A stretch of DNA of 64,000 nt from Mesorhizobium neociceri (GTDB taxonomy: Bacteria; Pseudomonadota; Alphaproteobacteria; Rhizobiales; Rhizobiaceae). Below, piece by piece: positions 6,643 to 15,141 of this stretch. The position numbers and the translations under genes are program-made. The DNA lies in contig NZ_JACDTY010000022.1 of assembly GCF_013520985.1 (NCBI RefSeq), forward strand, positions 29,302-93,301, written 5' to 3'. How positions within the stretch are numbered: the stretch's first letter is position 1; each line of letters opens with the position of its first letter. Under the pieces are notes generated by a model, which did not search any database, was not told where the DNA came from, and worked only from the letters and a program-made list of their open reading frames with translations.

Positions 6643-8835
6643 CTAAGCGGCCTTTTCCTTGGCCTTGCGCGGCAGATGCGCAACGATGTTCTCGATGATG
6701 CGCATGCCGGCATTGTGGCCGAGCGTCATGATCGATTCCGGATGGAACTGCACCGCGGCGATAGGCTCCTTGCGGTGCTCGAAGGCCATGATGATGCCGT
6801 CCTCGGTCTCGGCGGTGACGATGAAGCCGTCGGGCAGCCGTACCGGATCGGCAAAGATCGAGTGGTAGCGGCCGACGGTGACTTCCTTGGGCAGGCCGGA
6901 GAAGATGATGCCGGGCTTGGAGACGCGGATGCGCGACGGCTTGCCGTGCATCGGCACGTGCAACTGCCGGAGTTCACCGCCATAGGCTTCGGCCAGCGCC
7001 TGCAGGCCAAGGCAAACGCCGAAGATAGGCAGGTCGCGAGCCCTGGCCTTCTTGATGGTGGCGGCGCAGTCGAAATCCTTTGGCGTACCCGGTCCGGGTG
7101 ACAGCACGACGAGGTCAGGTTTCAGCCGTTCGAACACTTCCTCCGGCACCGGCGTGCGGACGGTCGAGACATTGGCGCCGGTCTGGCGGAAATAGTTGGC
7201 CAGCGTGTGCACGAACGAGTCCTCGTGGTCGACGAGCAGGATGTTGACGCCGTCGCCGACGCGCGCGGTGGTGCGTTCGGTGCCGGCGGCGTTGCCTAAT
7301 TTGGCGTCGCGAATGGCGGAGAGCATGGCGGATGCCTTCAGTTCGGTTTCGGCTTCTTCTTCCTCGGGGATGCTGTCGAAGAGCAGCGTGGCGCCGGCGC
7401 GCACCTCGGCGATGCCGTCCTTGATGCGGATGGTGCGCAAGGTCAGGCCGGTGTTTATGTCGCCGTTGAAATTGACCATGCCGATGGCGCCGCCATACCA
7501 GGCGCGCGGGCTCTTCTCGTTCTGTTCGATAAAGCGCATGGCCCAGAGTTTCGGCGCGCCAGTCACGGTGACCGCCCAGGCATGGGACAAGAAGGCGTCG
7601 AAGGCATCCATGCCTTCGCGCAAGCGCCCTTCGATGTGATCAACAGTGTGGATCAGGCGCGAATACATTTCGATCTGGCGGCGGCCGATGACACGCACCG
7701 AACCCGGATCACAGACCCTGGATTTGTCGTTGCGGTCGACATCCGAGCACATGGTCAGCTCGGATTCGTCCTTCTTGGAGTTGAGCAGCTTCAGGATCTG
7801 CTCGGAGTCGGAAATGGCGTCGTCGCCGCGCTTGATGGTGCCGGAGATCGGGCAGGTCTCGACCCGGCGGCCATTGACGCGCACGAACATTTCCGGCGAG
7901 GCACCGATCAGATACTCGTTTTCGCCGAGATTGATGAAGAAGGAATAGGGCGAGGGGTTGATCGATTTCAGCTTGCGCGAGATTTCGGAAGGTTGCGTCT
8001 CGCAGCGCTCGTAGAACATCTGGCCGGGCACGACCTCAAACAGGTCGCCGCGCTTGAAGGAGTCCATCGCCTTGCGCACCAGATTGGCATATTCGCCCGG
8101 CTCATGGTCGCCGCGCGGCGGGATGCGGTCGGCGGTCTTGAACGGCTCGGCGATTTCGTCGCGCGCCAGGCCCTCGGTCGAAAACCCTTCGCCGGAATAG
8201 TCGTAGCGGTCGGTCCAGGCCTTGGTCGAGTAATGGTCGACGACCAGGATCTCGTCGGGCAGGAACAGCACCAAGTCGCGCTGGCTCTGCTTGCGTTCGA
8301 GCGTGTAGTCGACCGGATCGAACTGGAACGCGAGGTCGTAGCCGAAGGCGCCGTACAGGCCGAGATTGGCGTCTTCTTCGGTCTTGAACAAAGCGGTGAT
8401 GGCGCGCAGCACAGTGAAGACAGAGGGAACGCGGCTGCGCTCTTCCTCGGTGAAGACGCGGCCGGGCTTGGCGACGTCGAGGCGAATGAGGGTCTTCGAG
8501 GTCTCGGTGATCGTCACCTCGGCAAGGCCGGCAAGCGTCTTACCGATAACCGACAGCAGCACCTCGCCGCGCCCGTTCAGAGCCTCGATGCGCATGGCGC
8601 GGCCGCGCGCGGAAATCACCAGCGGCGGATCGATGATGGCCGTATCCCAGCGCGTGTAGCGGCCGGGATATTCATAATTCGAGGAAAACACCGCACCCCG
8701 GCGCGAATTCAGCCCGTCGACATAGGCGTCGATGGCTCCGGCATAGGGCTTGTCGTGACGATCGCGGGTGATGGTGACGCCACCCGCGGTCACGAAGCGT
8801 TCCGCGCCGTTTTCCAGAACCTTTATCGTCGTCAT
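6643..8835 (-). CDS. trpE(G): Anthranilate synthase, fused TrpE-TrpG
   Basis: A 730-residue fusion converting chorismate and glutamine to anthranilate, the first step of tryptophan synthesis. Residues 1 to about 515 are the TrpE chorismate-binding half, with the late motif GAIGMVNFNGDINTGLTLRT and ERTTAR linker afterwards. The C-terminal part is a class I glutamine amidotransferase with Cys608 (GVCLGLQALAEAYGG), His698 and Glu700 (QFHPES). The length equals the fused rhizobial enzymes (about 729). The ATG at 8835 is used because the frame upstream overlaps the attenuator. Expression should be governed by the trpL leader and attenuator immediately upstream, and the enzyme by tryptophan feedback as in related fusions. 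Confidence 0.97.
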   Translation of the reverse strand: MTTIKVLENGAERFVTAGGVTITRDRHDKPYAGAIDAYVDGLNSRRGAVFSSNYEYPGRYTRWDTAIIDPPLVISARGRAMRIEALNGRGEVLLSVIGKTLAGLAEVTITETSKTLIRLDVAKPGRVFTEEERSRVPSVFTVLRAITALFKTEEDANLGLYGAFGYDLAFQFDPVDYTLERKQSQRDLVLFLPDEILVVDHYSTKAWTDRYDYSGEGFSTEGLARDEIAEPFKTADRIPPRGDHEPGEYANLVRKAMDSFKRGDLFEVVPGQMFYERCETQPSEISRKLKSINPSPYSFFINLGENEYLIGASPEMFVRVNGRRVETCPISGTIKRGDDAISDSEQILKLLNSKKDESELTMCSDVDRNDKSRVCDPGSVRVIGRRQIEMYSRLIHTVDHIEGRLREGMDAFDAFLSHAWAVTVTGAPKLWAMRFIEQNEKSPRAWYGGAIGMVNFNGDINTGLTLRTIRIKDGIAEVRAGATLLFDSIPEEEEAETELKASAMLSAIRDAKLGNAAGTERTTARVGDGVNILLVDHEDSFVHTLANYFRQTGANVSTVRTPVPEEVFERLKPDLVVLSPGPGTPKDFDCAATIKKARARDLPIFGVCLGLQALAEAYGGELRQLHVPMHGKPSRIRVSKPGIIFSGLPKEVTVGRYHSIFADPVRLPDGFIVTAETEDGIIMAFEHRKEPIAAVQFHPESIMTLGHNAGMRIIENIVAHLPRKAKEKAA

Positions 8836-8883
8836 TGCCGTCTCCATCTGGCTTGTTGGGCAACGGACCCGGGACTGGCTTTG

Positions 8884-8921
8884 AAAAAACAAATGGCCGC
8901 CCGGACATTCCGTTGCGGCCA
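8884..8921 (-). terminator. trp attenuator (intrinsic terminator ahead of trpE(G))
   Basis: On the transcribed strand TGGCCGC (8921-8915) and GCGGCCA (8900-8894) form a perfect 7-bp stem with a 14-base loop, followed by TTTGTTTTTT. A competing copy of GCGGCC lies at 8958-8953, just after the trpL stop, and can pair with the GGCCGC half of the terminator stem as antiterminator. This is the classic arrangement for ribosome-mediated attenuation. Confidence 0.88.
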
Positions 8922-8960
8922 CCTTCTATTTTCACGCGCACGCGTTCGAACAGGCCGCTG

Positions 8961-9005
8961 TCAGCGAGCCCACCACCAAATGGTCTTGATCGAACGCATG
9001 TTCAT
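8961..9005 (-). CDS. trpL: trpL leader peptide
   Basis: A 14-codon frame reading MNMRSIKTIWWWAR then TGA, with three consecutive tryptophan codons near its end. It closely resembles the Sinorhizobium meliloti leader, also 14 residues and ending IWWWAR. A second in-frame ATG at 8999 would give 12 residues. Its stop lies 40 bases before the attenuator stem. Stalling at the TGG codons when charged tRNA-Trp is scarce should favour the antiterminator. No ribosome site precedes the first ATG, and the promoter hexamers end only 8 bases upstream, so the message is probably leaderless, as reported for S. meliloti trpL. Confidence 0.92.
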   Translation of the reverse strand: MNMRSIKTIWWWAR

Positions 9006-9013
9006 GGGCGAAA

Positions 9014-9042
9014 TCCATAGCGGCGAAAAGCCGGATGCGCAA
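9014..9042 (-). promoter_or_regulatory. Predicted sigma-70-type promoter of trpL-trpE(G)
   Basis: On the reverse strand TTGCGC (9042-9037), a 17-base spacer and TATGGA (9019-9014). The first purine in a suitable position downstream is the A of the trpL ATG at 9005, which fits a leaderless transcript. The assignment rests on hexamer match and spacing only. Confidence 0.6.
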
Positions 9043-9158
9043 CAGGTTTGAAAGGCCTGTTTGTGGCCGCCGCTTCCGCGGCCCATGGCACATCGCCAAG
9101 GCCGGAGGGCGTGCCTAGACTACCCGTCCAACACCGAGAAAGACGGGAAAGATAGCAA

Positions 9159-9929
9159 ATGACCGACCAGATCGAGCGCGCACGCACATTCCACGCCCTT
9201 CACGTCAAGGGCAACCCGATCGTTCTCTACAATGCCTGGGATCCGGGCTCGGCCAAGATCGTCGAGAAAGCGGGGGCCAAGGCCATCGCCACTGGAAGCT
9301 GGCCGGTGGCAGCCGCCTTCGGCTATGCCGATGGCGAGAAGATTCCTCTGGAATTGGCGCTGGACAACATCAGGCGCGTCGTCGCGGCGGTCGACCTGCC
9401 GGTGACCATGGACCTCGAAGGCGGCTACGGCGTCGAACCAGAGGTCGTCGCTCAGACAGTGACGCGTGCCTTGCAGGCCGGCGCCATCGGCTTCAATTTC
9501 GAGGACCAGATCGTCGGCGGCGCCGGCCTGCACGACATCGCCGTACAGGTGAAGCGGATCGAGGCGGCAGCGGCGGCGATGAAGGCTTCCGGCATTCCCG
9601 CTTATCTCAACGCCCGCACCGACATCTTCCTCAAGGCCAAGCCGGATGCGCATGACAAGGCGCTGCTCGACCAGACGATCGAGCGCGCGAAGGCCTATGA
9701 AAAGGCCGGCGCGAGCGGCTTCTTTGCGCCGGGTCTTGGCGACGAGGGGCTGATCGAGGCACTCTGCAGCGCGACTGCGCTACCGGTCAACATCATCGCG
9801 CTGGCGCATGTGCCGCCACGCCAGCGGCTGGCCGAACTCGGCGTCTCACGCATCAGCCACGGGCCTGTGCCTTACCGGCAGATGGCCGAATGGCTGGAGG
9901 CCAAGGCGCGGTTGGCCATTTCGGGATAG
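9159..9929 (+). CDS. Isocitrate lyase/PEP mutase superfamily protein
   Basis: A 256-residue TIM-barrel protein of the ICL/PEP-mutase superfamily. Features are the N-terminal NPIVLYNAWDPGSAKIVEKAGAKAIATGS strand, the metal-binding DLEGGYG motif near 87, the GFNFEDQIVGG segment near 113 and AYLNARTDIFL near 148. It lacks the KKCGH motif of isocitrate lyase, so it is more likely a carboxy-phosphonoenolpyruvate or methylisocitrate-lyase-like enzyme acting on a small 2-oxo acid. It is divergent from trpL with about 150 bp between, and isolated from other metabolic genes, so its substrate cannot be inferred from context. Confidence 0.88.
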   Translation: MTDQIERARTFHALHVKGNPIVLYNAWDPGSAKIVEKAGAKAIATGSWPVAAAFGYADGEKIPLELALDNIRRVVAAVDLPVTMDLEGGYGVEPEVVAQTVTRALQAGAIGFNFEDQIVGGAGLHDIAVQVKRIEAAAAAMKASGIPAYLNARTDIFLKAKPDAHDKALLDQTIERAKAYEKAGASGFFAPGLGDEGLIEALCSATALPVNIIALAHVPPRQRLAELGVSRISHGPVPYRQMAEWLEAKARLAISG

Positions 9930-9975
9930 TGGTGCTGCATAGGGCAGCCGTTTGGGGATAGGGCGGAAGCCCCGA

Positions 9976-10163
9976 CTTCGTCATCCCAGGGCGAAGCAGG
10001 AGCGCAGCTCCGTCGCGGAGACCCTGGGATCCATGCCGGGACTTTAGCCGTGGAGTGCAGCGAAGCAGAATTCCGTACCGCTGCGGGGCTCAGATGTAAC
10101 GGCATGGATTCCAGGGTCTGCGCTGCGTCGCTTCGCTCCTTGCTCAGCCCTAGAATGACGAAG
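9976..10163. repeat. 188-bp palindromic intergenic repeat, copy 2
   Basis: Begins CTTCGTCATCCC and ends GAATGACGAAG, with internal GGATCCATGCCG and CGGCATGGATTCC. It is the same length and layout as the copy at 5457-5644, with differences mostly in the central third. It occupies nearly the whole gap between two convergent genes and could serve as a bidirectional terminator or transcript-end hairpin. Confidence 0.85.
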
Positions 10164-10168
10164 TTTCC

Positions 10169-11224
10169 TTAGTCCTCCAGCGTGCCTGACCTCGCGTCGG
10201 CGCTTTTCTTGTCGCCGACCAGCTTCAAGAGGTCCTCGCCGGCGCGGATGATGCGGCGCGAGCGGCGGGTCAGGATGACGCCGTCCTGCGGCGCCATTAC
10301 CTCCGTACGGCCGCCGGCCTCGCCAGGTGTATGGACGATTGTGGCGAGGCGTGCGCCTTTGGAAACGCGGTCGCTGGGCTTCACGTCGTAGAGCACGGCA
10401 CCCGCCCGGGGTGCCGGCATCATGTCGATGTTTTCCAACGGCGCGACGAAACCAGTGAAAGGACCGGGTGCGGCCAGGGCCGGGTCGGCGATCACGCCGC
10501 GCGCCACCAAAAGCCGGTAGAGCCCTTCGGCATCGGATGCGGCCAGCTCGCCGTCGACATCGAGCATGCCGCGATATTCGACCGTGGTGGCGACGCGCCG
10601 CTCGAACTTCGCCACGTCGGCGGGGACGTTCTGGTAGGGCATGATCGTGGCGCCCTCGAAGGTGCCGGCGCTGTCTTCGCTCCACAGCACCACCGCATCG
10701 ATGCCCATGGCGGCGGCGCAATCGGCCATTGCCGGCCACAGGCTGGTGTGGACGTAGAGATAGGCCAGCCCTTCATCGTCACAATGCAGATCAAGCACGA
10801 TGTCGTGGCCGATGGAAAGTTGCAGCAGCCGCGTCTTCAACTGCTGGTCGGCGGTGCCGAACGTGGTGTCCGGCAACAGTGCGGCATCAGGCGCGGCAAG
10901 CAGCGGAAAGGCACGGTTGAAGTTGGTGCGGGTGCCGAGATGAAAGCGGCCCTGATGTTCGCCGAAATGATATTGCGCGCGGCCGATCGGGTTGGCCCAG
11001 GGCACGACCGTGATGTTGCCCCTGATGCGCCCCTCGGCCTCGGCCCTGTTCAACGCCGGCATCAATGCGTCGATGGCGACGACGCCCGGCAATTCGCCGG
11101 CATGGAGTGCCGACTGCAGATAGGCAGAGGGCGCTGCCTTGTCGGCGCCGGTGAAGTGGAATGCCGGGAATTCGTAGAAAACGCCTTCGCTGTCGCCGGC
11201 AATGCGTTCGATCGATTTCTGCAT
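10169..11224 (-). CDS. Succinylglutamate desuccinylase/aspartoacylase-family zinc hydrolase
   Basis: A 351-residue M14-like deacylase. The zinc ligands are visible as His41 and Glu44 (SALHAGELPG) and His147 (IVLDLHCDDEG), the family's HxxE...H pattern, with R-N-rich GTRTNFNRAFP between. The C-terminal 80 residues (AVLYDVKPSDRVSKGARLATIVHTPGE, VMAPQDGVILTR) resemble the small biotinyl-lipoyl-like domain often appended to this family. The ATG at 11224 has a strong GGAGG site; longer in-frame starts overlap the neighbouring MFS gene. It probably hydrolyses an N-acyl amino acid or related amide. The gene lies just after the MFS exporter on the same strand. Confidence 0.88.
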   Translation of the reverse strand: MQKSIERIAGDSEGVFYEFPAFHFTGADKAAPSAYLQSALHAGELPGVVAIDALMPALNRAEAEGRIRGNITVVPWANPIGRAQYHFGEHQGRFHLGTRTNFNRAFPLLAAPDAALLPDTTFGTADQQLKTRLLQLSIGHDIVLDLHCDDEGLAYLYVHTSLWPAMADCAAAMGIDAVVLWSEDSAGTFEGATIMPYQNVPADVAKFERRVATTVEYRGMLDVDGELAASDAEGLYRLLVARGVIADPALAAPGPFTGFVAPLENIDMMPAPRAGAVLYDVKPSDRVSKGARLATIVHTPGEAGGRTEVMAPQDGVILTRRSRRIIRAGEDLLKLVGDKKSADARSGTLED

Positions 11225-11315
11225 GGGATGCCTCCAGGAAAAGAGGCAGAACACATGCACGTTTGCCGTAGGGCTGTCGATTGGTCCAGTTCGCGCCGCC
11301 ATGGGCGCAATGGAA

Positions 11316-12491
11316 TTATTCGGCGGCAGCCTGAACAGCCACCGGCGCTGATCGTTCGAGCGCCTGCGAGACAACGGCCACGCTAACGGCCAGCAGCGCG
11401 AGTACCGCGCCTACCAACGGCAGATGGGCATAGGAGACGCCAGCGGAAAGGGCCACGCCGCCGATCCAGGCGCCGCTGGCATTGCCGACATTGAAGGCGC
11501 CCTGGTTGAGCGTGGCGGCAAGGTTCGGTCCTTCGGACGCCGCCTCGACGACACGGATCTGCAGCGGCGGCACGACGACGAAGATCAGCAGACCCCACAG
11601 GAAGACGACGCCGATGGCGACGCTGGCGATGGCGCCGAACTGCATGAAGCCGACAAACAGCACCGCCATCAAAAGCAGCGTGCCGATCACCGTCGGCATC
11701 AATTTCCAGTCGGCCAGCCGGCCGCCGATGATGTTGCCTATGGTCATGCCCGCGCCGAACAGCAGCAGCACCCAGGTGACCGCGGAGGTCGACAAGCCGG
11801 AGACCTCGGTGAGATAGGGCTTGATGTAGGTGAAGACGGCAAACAGGCTGGCCGAGGCCAGCGAGGCGATCAGCATGGCGAGCCAGACCTGCAGCTTGCC
11901 CAACACGCGCAGTTCGCCGCGCAGGCCGCCACCGCTCGGTTCAGCGACGTTGGAGGGCACCAGCCAGGCGATGGCGGCGACCGAGATCAGGCCGATGCCG
12001 ACCACTGCGAAGAAGGTGGAGCGCCAGCCGAACGCCTCGCCAAGCGCGGTGCCGGCCGGAACGCCGAGAATGTTGGAGAGCGTCAATCCCGCGAACATCA
12101 TCGCCATGGCGCTGGCGCGCTTGTTGCGCGGCACAAGGCTCGCGGCAACCACAGAACCGATGCCGAAGAAGGCGCCGTGGCCGAAAGCGGTGAAGACACG
12201 TGCCGCCATCAGGAGCCAGTAGTTGGGCGCGATGGCGCAGAGGAGATTGCCGACGACGAACATCGCCGTCAGCGCGACCAGCACCGGCTTGCGCGGCAAA
12301 TGCGCGGTGGCCATGGCGACGATCGGCGCGCCGAAGACGACGCCCAGCGCATAGCCGGTGACCAGCAGACCGGCCGAGGGGATCGACACGCCGAGATCGG
12401 CGGCAACCTCCGGCAGCAGGCCCATAATGACGAATTCGGTGGTGCCGATACAGAAGGATGCAATGGCAAGCGCAAGGATCGGCAAAGGCAT
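11316..12491 (-). CDS. MFS transporter, AraJ/DHA1-type efflux permease
   Basis: A 391-residue twelve-helix major facilitator protein. The N-terminus IASFCIGTTEFVIMGLLPEVAADLGVS is the hallmark of the AraJ/YdhP/SotB-type DHA1 efflux group. The motif-A-like loop between helices 2 and 3 (MATAHLPRKPVLV) and GPNLAATLNQGAFNVGNASGAWIGG in the C-terminal half are also present. Members export sugars or drugs such as chloramphenicol. It ends 91 bp before the hydrolase gene on the same strand and may be co-transcribed with it. The substrate is not evident. Confidence 0.92.
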   Translation of the reverse strand: MPLPILALAIASFCIGTTEFVIMGLLPEVAADLGVSIPSAGLLVTGYALGVVFGAPIVAMATAHLPRKPVLVALTAMFVVGNLLCAIAPNYWLLMAARVFTAFGHGAFFGIGSVVAASLVPRNKRASAMAMMFAGLTLSNILGVPAGTALGEAFGWRSTFFAVVGIGLISVAAIAWLVPSNVAEPSGGGLRGELRVLGKLQVWLAMLIASLASASLFAVFTYIKPYLTEVSGLSTSAVTWVLLLFGAGMTIGNIIGGRLADWKLMPTVIGTLLLMAVLFVGFMQFGAIASVAIGVVFLWGLLIFVVVPPLQIRVVEAASEGPNLAATLNQGAFNVGNASGAWIGGVALSAGVSYAHLPLVGAVLALLAVSVAVVSQALERSAPVAVQAAAE

Positions 12492-12606
12492 GGAAAGTCC
12501 AGACTGAATCGGTTCAATTCAGACTGAACGAGAAGCCGTGCCGCGCGCAATGCACATTGCTGCAATGCACCAATGCAGAAAGCGCGGAGCTTGACGTAGA
12601 GTTACG

Positions 12607-13983
12607 TCAGGCGAGCGGCTTCAGCTCCTGCGCGATGGTCGGCAGCAGTTCCGAGACGTTGGGATGGATATGCACAGCGCGCGCCAGCGTGTCGACCGGC
12701 GCCTTGGCGTACATCAGGTCGAGCACGCAGTGCACGGCTTCGTCGCCACCAGGGCCGAGCACGGAACAGCCGAGGATCTCCCTGGTGTCGGCATCGACCA
12801 GGATCTTCATGAAACCTTGCGTCTCGCCTTTTTCGACGGCGCGGCCGACGCGGGTCATCGGCCGCTGGCCGACCAGCGCCTTGCGCCCGGACTTTCTCAC
12901 CGCCGCCTCGGTCATGCCGCAGCGGCCGAGCGGCGGATCGATATAGAGCGCATAGGCCTCGATGCGGTCACTGACCTTGCGTGGATCGTTGTCGAGCAGG
13001 TTGGCAGCGACGATCTCAAAGTCATTATACGAGGTGTGGGTGAAGGCGCCCTTGCCGTTGCAGTCGCCCATCGCCCAGATGCCAGGCACGCTGGTGCGCA
13101 GCTGATCGTCGACGGTGACGAAGCCGCGCAGATCGACCGCGACGCCAGCCTTGTCGAGGCCGAGATCGTCGGTGTTGGGGGTGCGGCCGAGCGCCAGAAG
13201 CACATGCGAGCCGACCACCGGAGGCTTGCCGGCTGAGAAGCTCACGTCGATGTCGTTGCCCTGCTTGGCAAAGCGGATGTCGTCGGCGCCGACATGGACC
13301 GCTATGTCTTCGTTTTCGAGGATCGACAGGATGGCAGCCGAAACGTCCTCGTCCTCGCGGCCGGTCAGCCGCGGGCTCTTCTCGATGACGGTGACTTCGC
13401 TACCGAAGCGGCGGAACATCTGGGCGAATTCGAGTGAGATGTAGCTGCCGCCGACGACGATGAGATGGCGCGGCAAAATTTCGAGATCCATCATCGAGGA
13501 ATTGGTGAGGTAGTCGATGTCGTGGATGCCGGGCAGGTCGGGCACCGAAGCGCGGCCGCCGGTGTTGAGGAAGATTTTTTCAGCGGTCAAAAGGTCGTCG
13601 CCGACGCGGACCGTGTTGGCGGATTCGAAGCGCGCATGGCCGCGATAGAGGGTGCAGCCCTTCATGCCGGCGATCCAGGTCTCCAGATTGGTGCGGGAGT
13701 CATTCGTGACCTTGTCCTTGCGCGCCTTGATCACCTTGTAGTCAACCCCGACAGGGCCGGAGAGCGTCACCCCATAGTCCGCCGCGCGCCGCGCCAGATG
13801 CGCGGCATAGGCGCTGGCAACCATGGTCTTGGTCGGCATGCAGCCGGTGTTGACGCAGGTGCCGCCGATCAGCTTGCGCTCGATCAGCGCCACGCTCATG
13901 CCGGCTGAGGTCAGCCGACCGGCGAGCGATGGGCCGGCCTGTCCGGCGCCGATGACGATGGCGTCGAATGTCCTTGCCGTCAT
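12607..13983 (-). CDS. FAD-dependent pyridine nucleotide-disulfide oxidoreductase (mercuric reductase-like)
   Basis: A 458-residue class I flavoprotein disulfide reductase. FAD-binding IGAGQAG at 11-17, redox pair Cys43/Cys48 in GGTCVNTGCMPTK, NAD(P)-binding VVGGSYISLEFAQMFRRFG near 178, second FAD motif GIWAMGDCNG near 308, and the C-terminal interface HIHPNVSELLPT with the His-Glu acid-base pair. It lacks the extra N- and C-terminal cysteines of true mercuric reductase, and there are no 2-oxo acid dehydrogenase genes nearby, so neither Hg(II) reduction nor lipoamide is supported; an orphan disulfide reductase is the safest description. It overlaps the DUF4126 gene by 4 bp. Confidence 0.9.
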   Translation of the reverse strand: MTARTFDAIVIGAGQAGPSLAGRLTSAGMSVALIERKLIGGTCVNTGCMPTKTMVASAYAAHLARRAADYGVTLSGPVGVDYKVIKARKDKVTNDSRTNLETWIAGMKGCTLYRGHARFESANTVRVGDDLLTAEKIFLNTGGRASVPDLPGIHDIDYLTNSSMMDLEILPRHLIVVGGSYISLEFAQMFRRFGSEVTVIEKSPRLTGREDEDVSAAILSILENEDIAVHVGADDIRFAKQGNDIDVSFSAGKPPVVGSHVLLALGRTPNTDDLGLDKAGVAVDLRGFVTVDDQLRTSVPGIWAMGDCNGKGAFTHTSYNDFEIVAANLLDNDPRKVSDRIEAYALYIDPPLGRCGMTEAAVRKSGRKALVGQRPMTRVGRAVEKGETQGFMKILVDADTREILGCSVLGPGGDEAVHCVLDLMYAKAPVDTLARAVHIHPNVSELLPTIAQELKPLA

Positions 13984-14441
13984 GCCACCGCCGCCACGAT
14001 CAGCAGGCCGCCGATGATCGCTACCGCGTCCTCGATGAGAGCGGCAGGCAAATCCTTGCCGAAGGCGGCTGCCAGCCGGCCGCGCGCTTCGGCGCCGCCA
14101 TACGTGCCGATGACCGCGCCGATGGCGCCGGCGATCAGGCTGCCAATGGTGGAACCGGCGGTGGCGCCGATCACCGCACCGCTGAAGGCGCCCATGAGGA
14201 TGCGAGCGCCGAACTGCTGCGGCACCTTGCGGCTCGGCGTCGAGGGCAGCTGGTCGGTGATGAGTTCAACGATGGCCAGGATGGTGAAGATGCCGACGGC
14301 GGCCCAATGGCCCATGAAACTTGCCCAGGTGCCGGCGACAGGCAGCCAGCCGAGATAAGCGCCCCAGGCGACCGCGGCCGGCGCGGTCATGGCGCGAAGA
14401 CCGGCGATGATGCCGATCAGAAGTGCAAGCAGGTAAAGCAT
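13980..14441 (-). CDS. DUF4126-family membrane protein
   Basis: A 153-residue hydrophobic protein with about four transmembrane helices: MLYLLALLIGIIAGLRAMTAPAAVAWGAYLGWL at the N-terminus, a ELITDQLPSTPSRK loop, glycine-rich helices around 80-115, and a final IIGGLLIVAAVA. The 'GLRsmt.pA..aW' start and 'E...DklP.tpsR' loop are the DUF4126 signature; the function is unknown. A GAGGGG site precedes the ATG. Its stop overlaps the start of the disulfide reductase gene (ATGA), so the two are translationally coupled, and a role linked to the flavoprotein is possible. Confidence 0.85.
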   Translation of the reverse strand: MLYLLALLIGIIAGLRAMTAPAAVAWGAYLGWLPVAGTWASFMGHWAAVGIFTILAIVELITDQLPSTPSRKVPQQFGARILMGAFSGAVIGATAGSTIGSLIAGAIGAVIGTYGGAEARGRLAAAFGKDLPAALIEDAVAIIGGLLIVAAVA

Positions 14442-14565
14442 GTAGATCCCCTCAGAACCTCGGACGGCCCGCGCGGCAAGCTAGCATAGGCCGGGCATTT
14501 GGCCAGCGGGGTTTTCCCCGGCGGAGGATTATGCTTTGGCAGGAGATCAGATTGGAGGCGTGGCC

Positions 14566-15123
14566 ATGTCCGCAAGCGAACGCACGAAAATGATTGCAGG
14601 CGAGTGGTACACCTGCATCGACAACGATCTGGAAGCGCTGCGGGTGATCGCGCGCGATGCGGTGTTCGAGCACAATACGCTGTCGCCCCGGCAGCGCGGC
14701 AATATCGGTCCGGCGTTATCGGCGCTGCTCGGCAGCGCTGGCGAGCGTGCCCGCATCGAGGCGCCGTTCCATTGCGCCTACGGTTTCAACATCCATCTCG
14801 GCGAGGGCGCCTTCCTCAATGCCGGCTGCACCATCCTCGACACCGCTCCGGTGCGCATCGGCCAGCGGACGTTGCTTGGTCCCAATGTGCAGATCTACTG
14901 CGCCGAGCACCATAAGGAGGCCGCAGGTCGCCAGGCGGGGTTGGAGATCGCCAGGGCGGTCACCATCGGCGACAGCGCCTGGATCGGCGGCAGCGCCATC
15001 ATCCTCGGCGGCATCAGCATCGGCGATGGCGCCATCGTCGGCGCCGGCGCGGTGGTGACGCGCGACGTGCCTGACAACACGACGGTGGTCGGCAATCCTG
15101 CCCGAGCGGTCAAGCGCGGCTGA
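14566..15123 (+). CDS. Sugar O-acetyltransferase (maltose/galactoside acetyltransferase type)
   Basis: A 185-residue left-handed beta-helix acetyltransferase. The N-terminal Mac domain is recognisable (SERTKMIAGEWYTCIDNDLEALR), followed by hexapeptide repeats: IHLGEGAFLNAGCTILDTAPVRIGQRTLLGPNVQIYCAEHH, with the catalytic His in the last motif, and AIVGAGAVVTRDVPDNTTVVGNPARAVK at the end. It transfers acetyl from acetyl-CoA to a sugar hydroxyl. The ATG at 14566 follows a GGAGG site; an upstream in-frame ATG at 14536 lacks one. It ends 18 bp from a convergent regulator gene. Confidence 0.9.
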   Translation: MSASERTKMIAGEWYTCIDNDLEALRVIARDAVFEHNTLSPRQRGNIGPALSALLGSAGERARIEAPFHCAYGFNIHLGEGAFLNAGCTILDTAPVRIGQRTLLGPNVQIYCAEHHKEAAGRQAGLEIARAVTIGDSAWIGGSAIILGGISIGDGAIVGAGAVVTRDVPDNTTVVGNPARAVKRG

Positions 15124-15141
15124 ATGCGCGTCCGCCGATGA

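Noticed and set aside
7582..9051. A 489-codon open frame antisense to trpE(G) and the trpL leader
   Set aside because: It lies wholly opposite a strongly conserved gene; long antisense frames are expected in high-GC DNA with few stop codons, and its composition is typical of a shadow frame.
12492..12606. Possible gene in the 115-bp gap between MFS and flavoprotein genes
   Set aside because: Only short frames without a ribosome site; looks like the promoter region of the MFS gene.
12607..13983. Mercuric reductase or dihydrolipoamide dehydrogenase assignment
   Set aside because: No mercury-resistance genes, no second cysteine pair, and no 2-oxo acid dehydrogenase genes nearby; only the disulfide reductase fold is supported.
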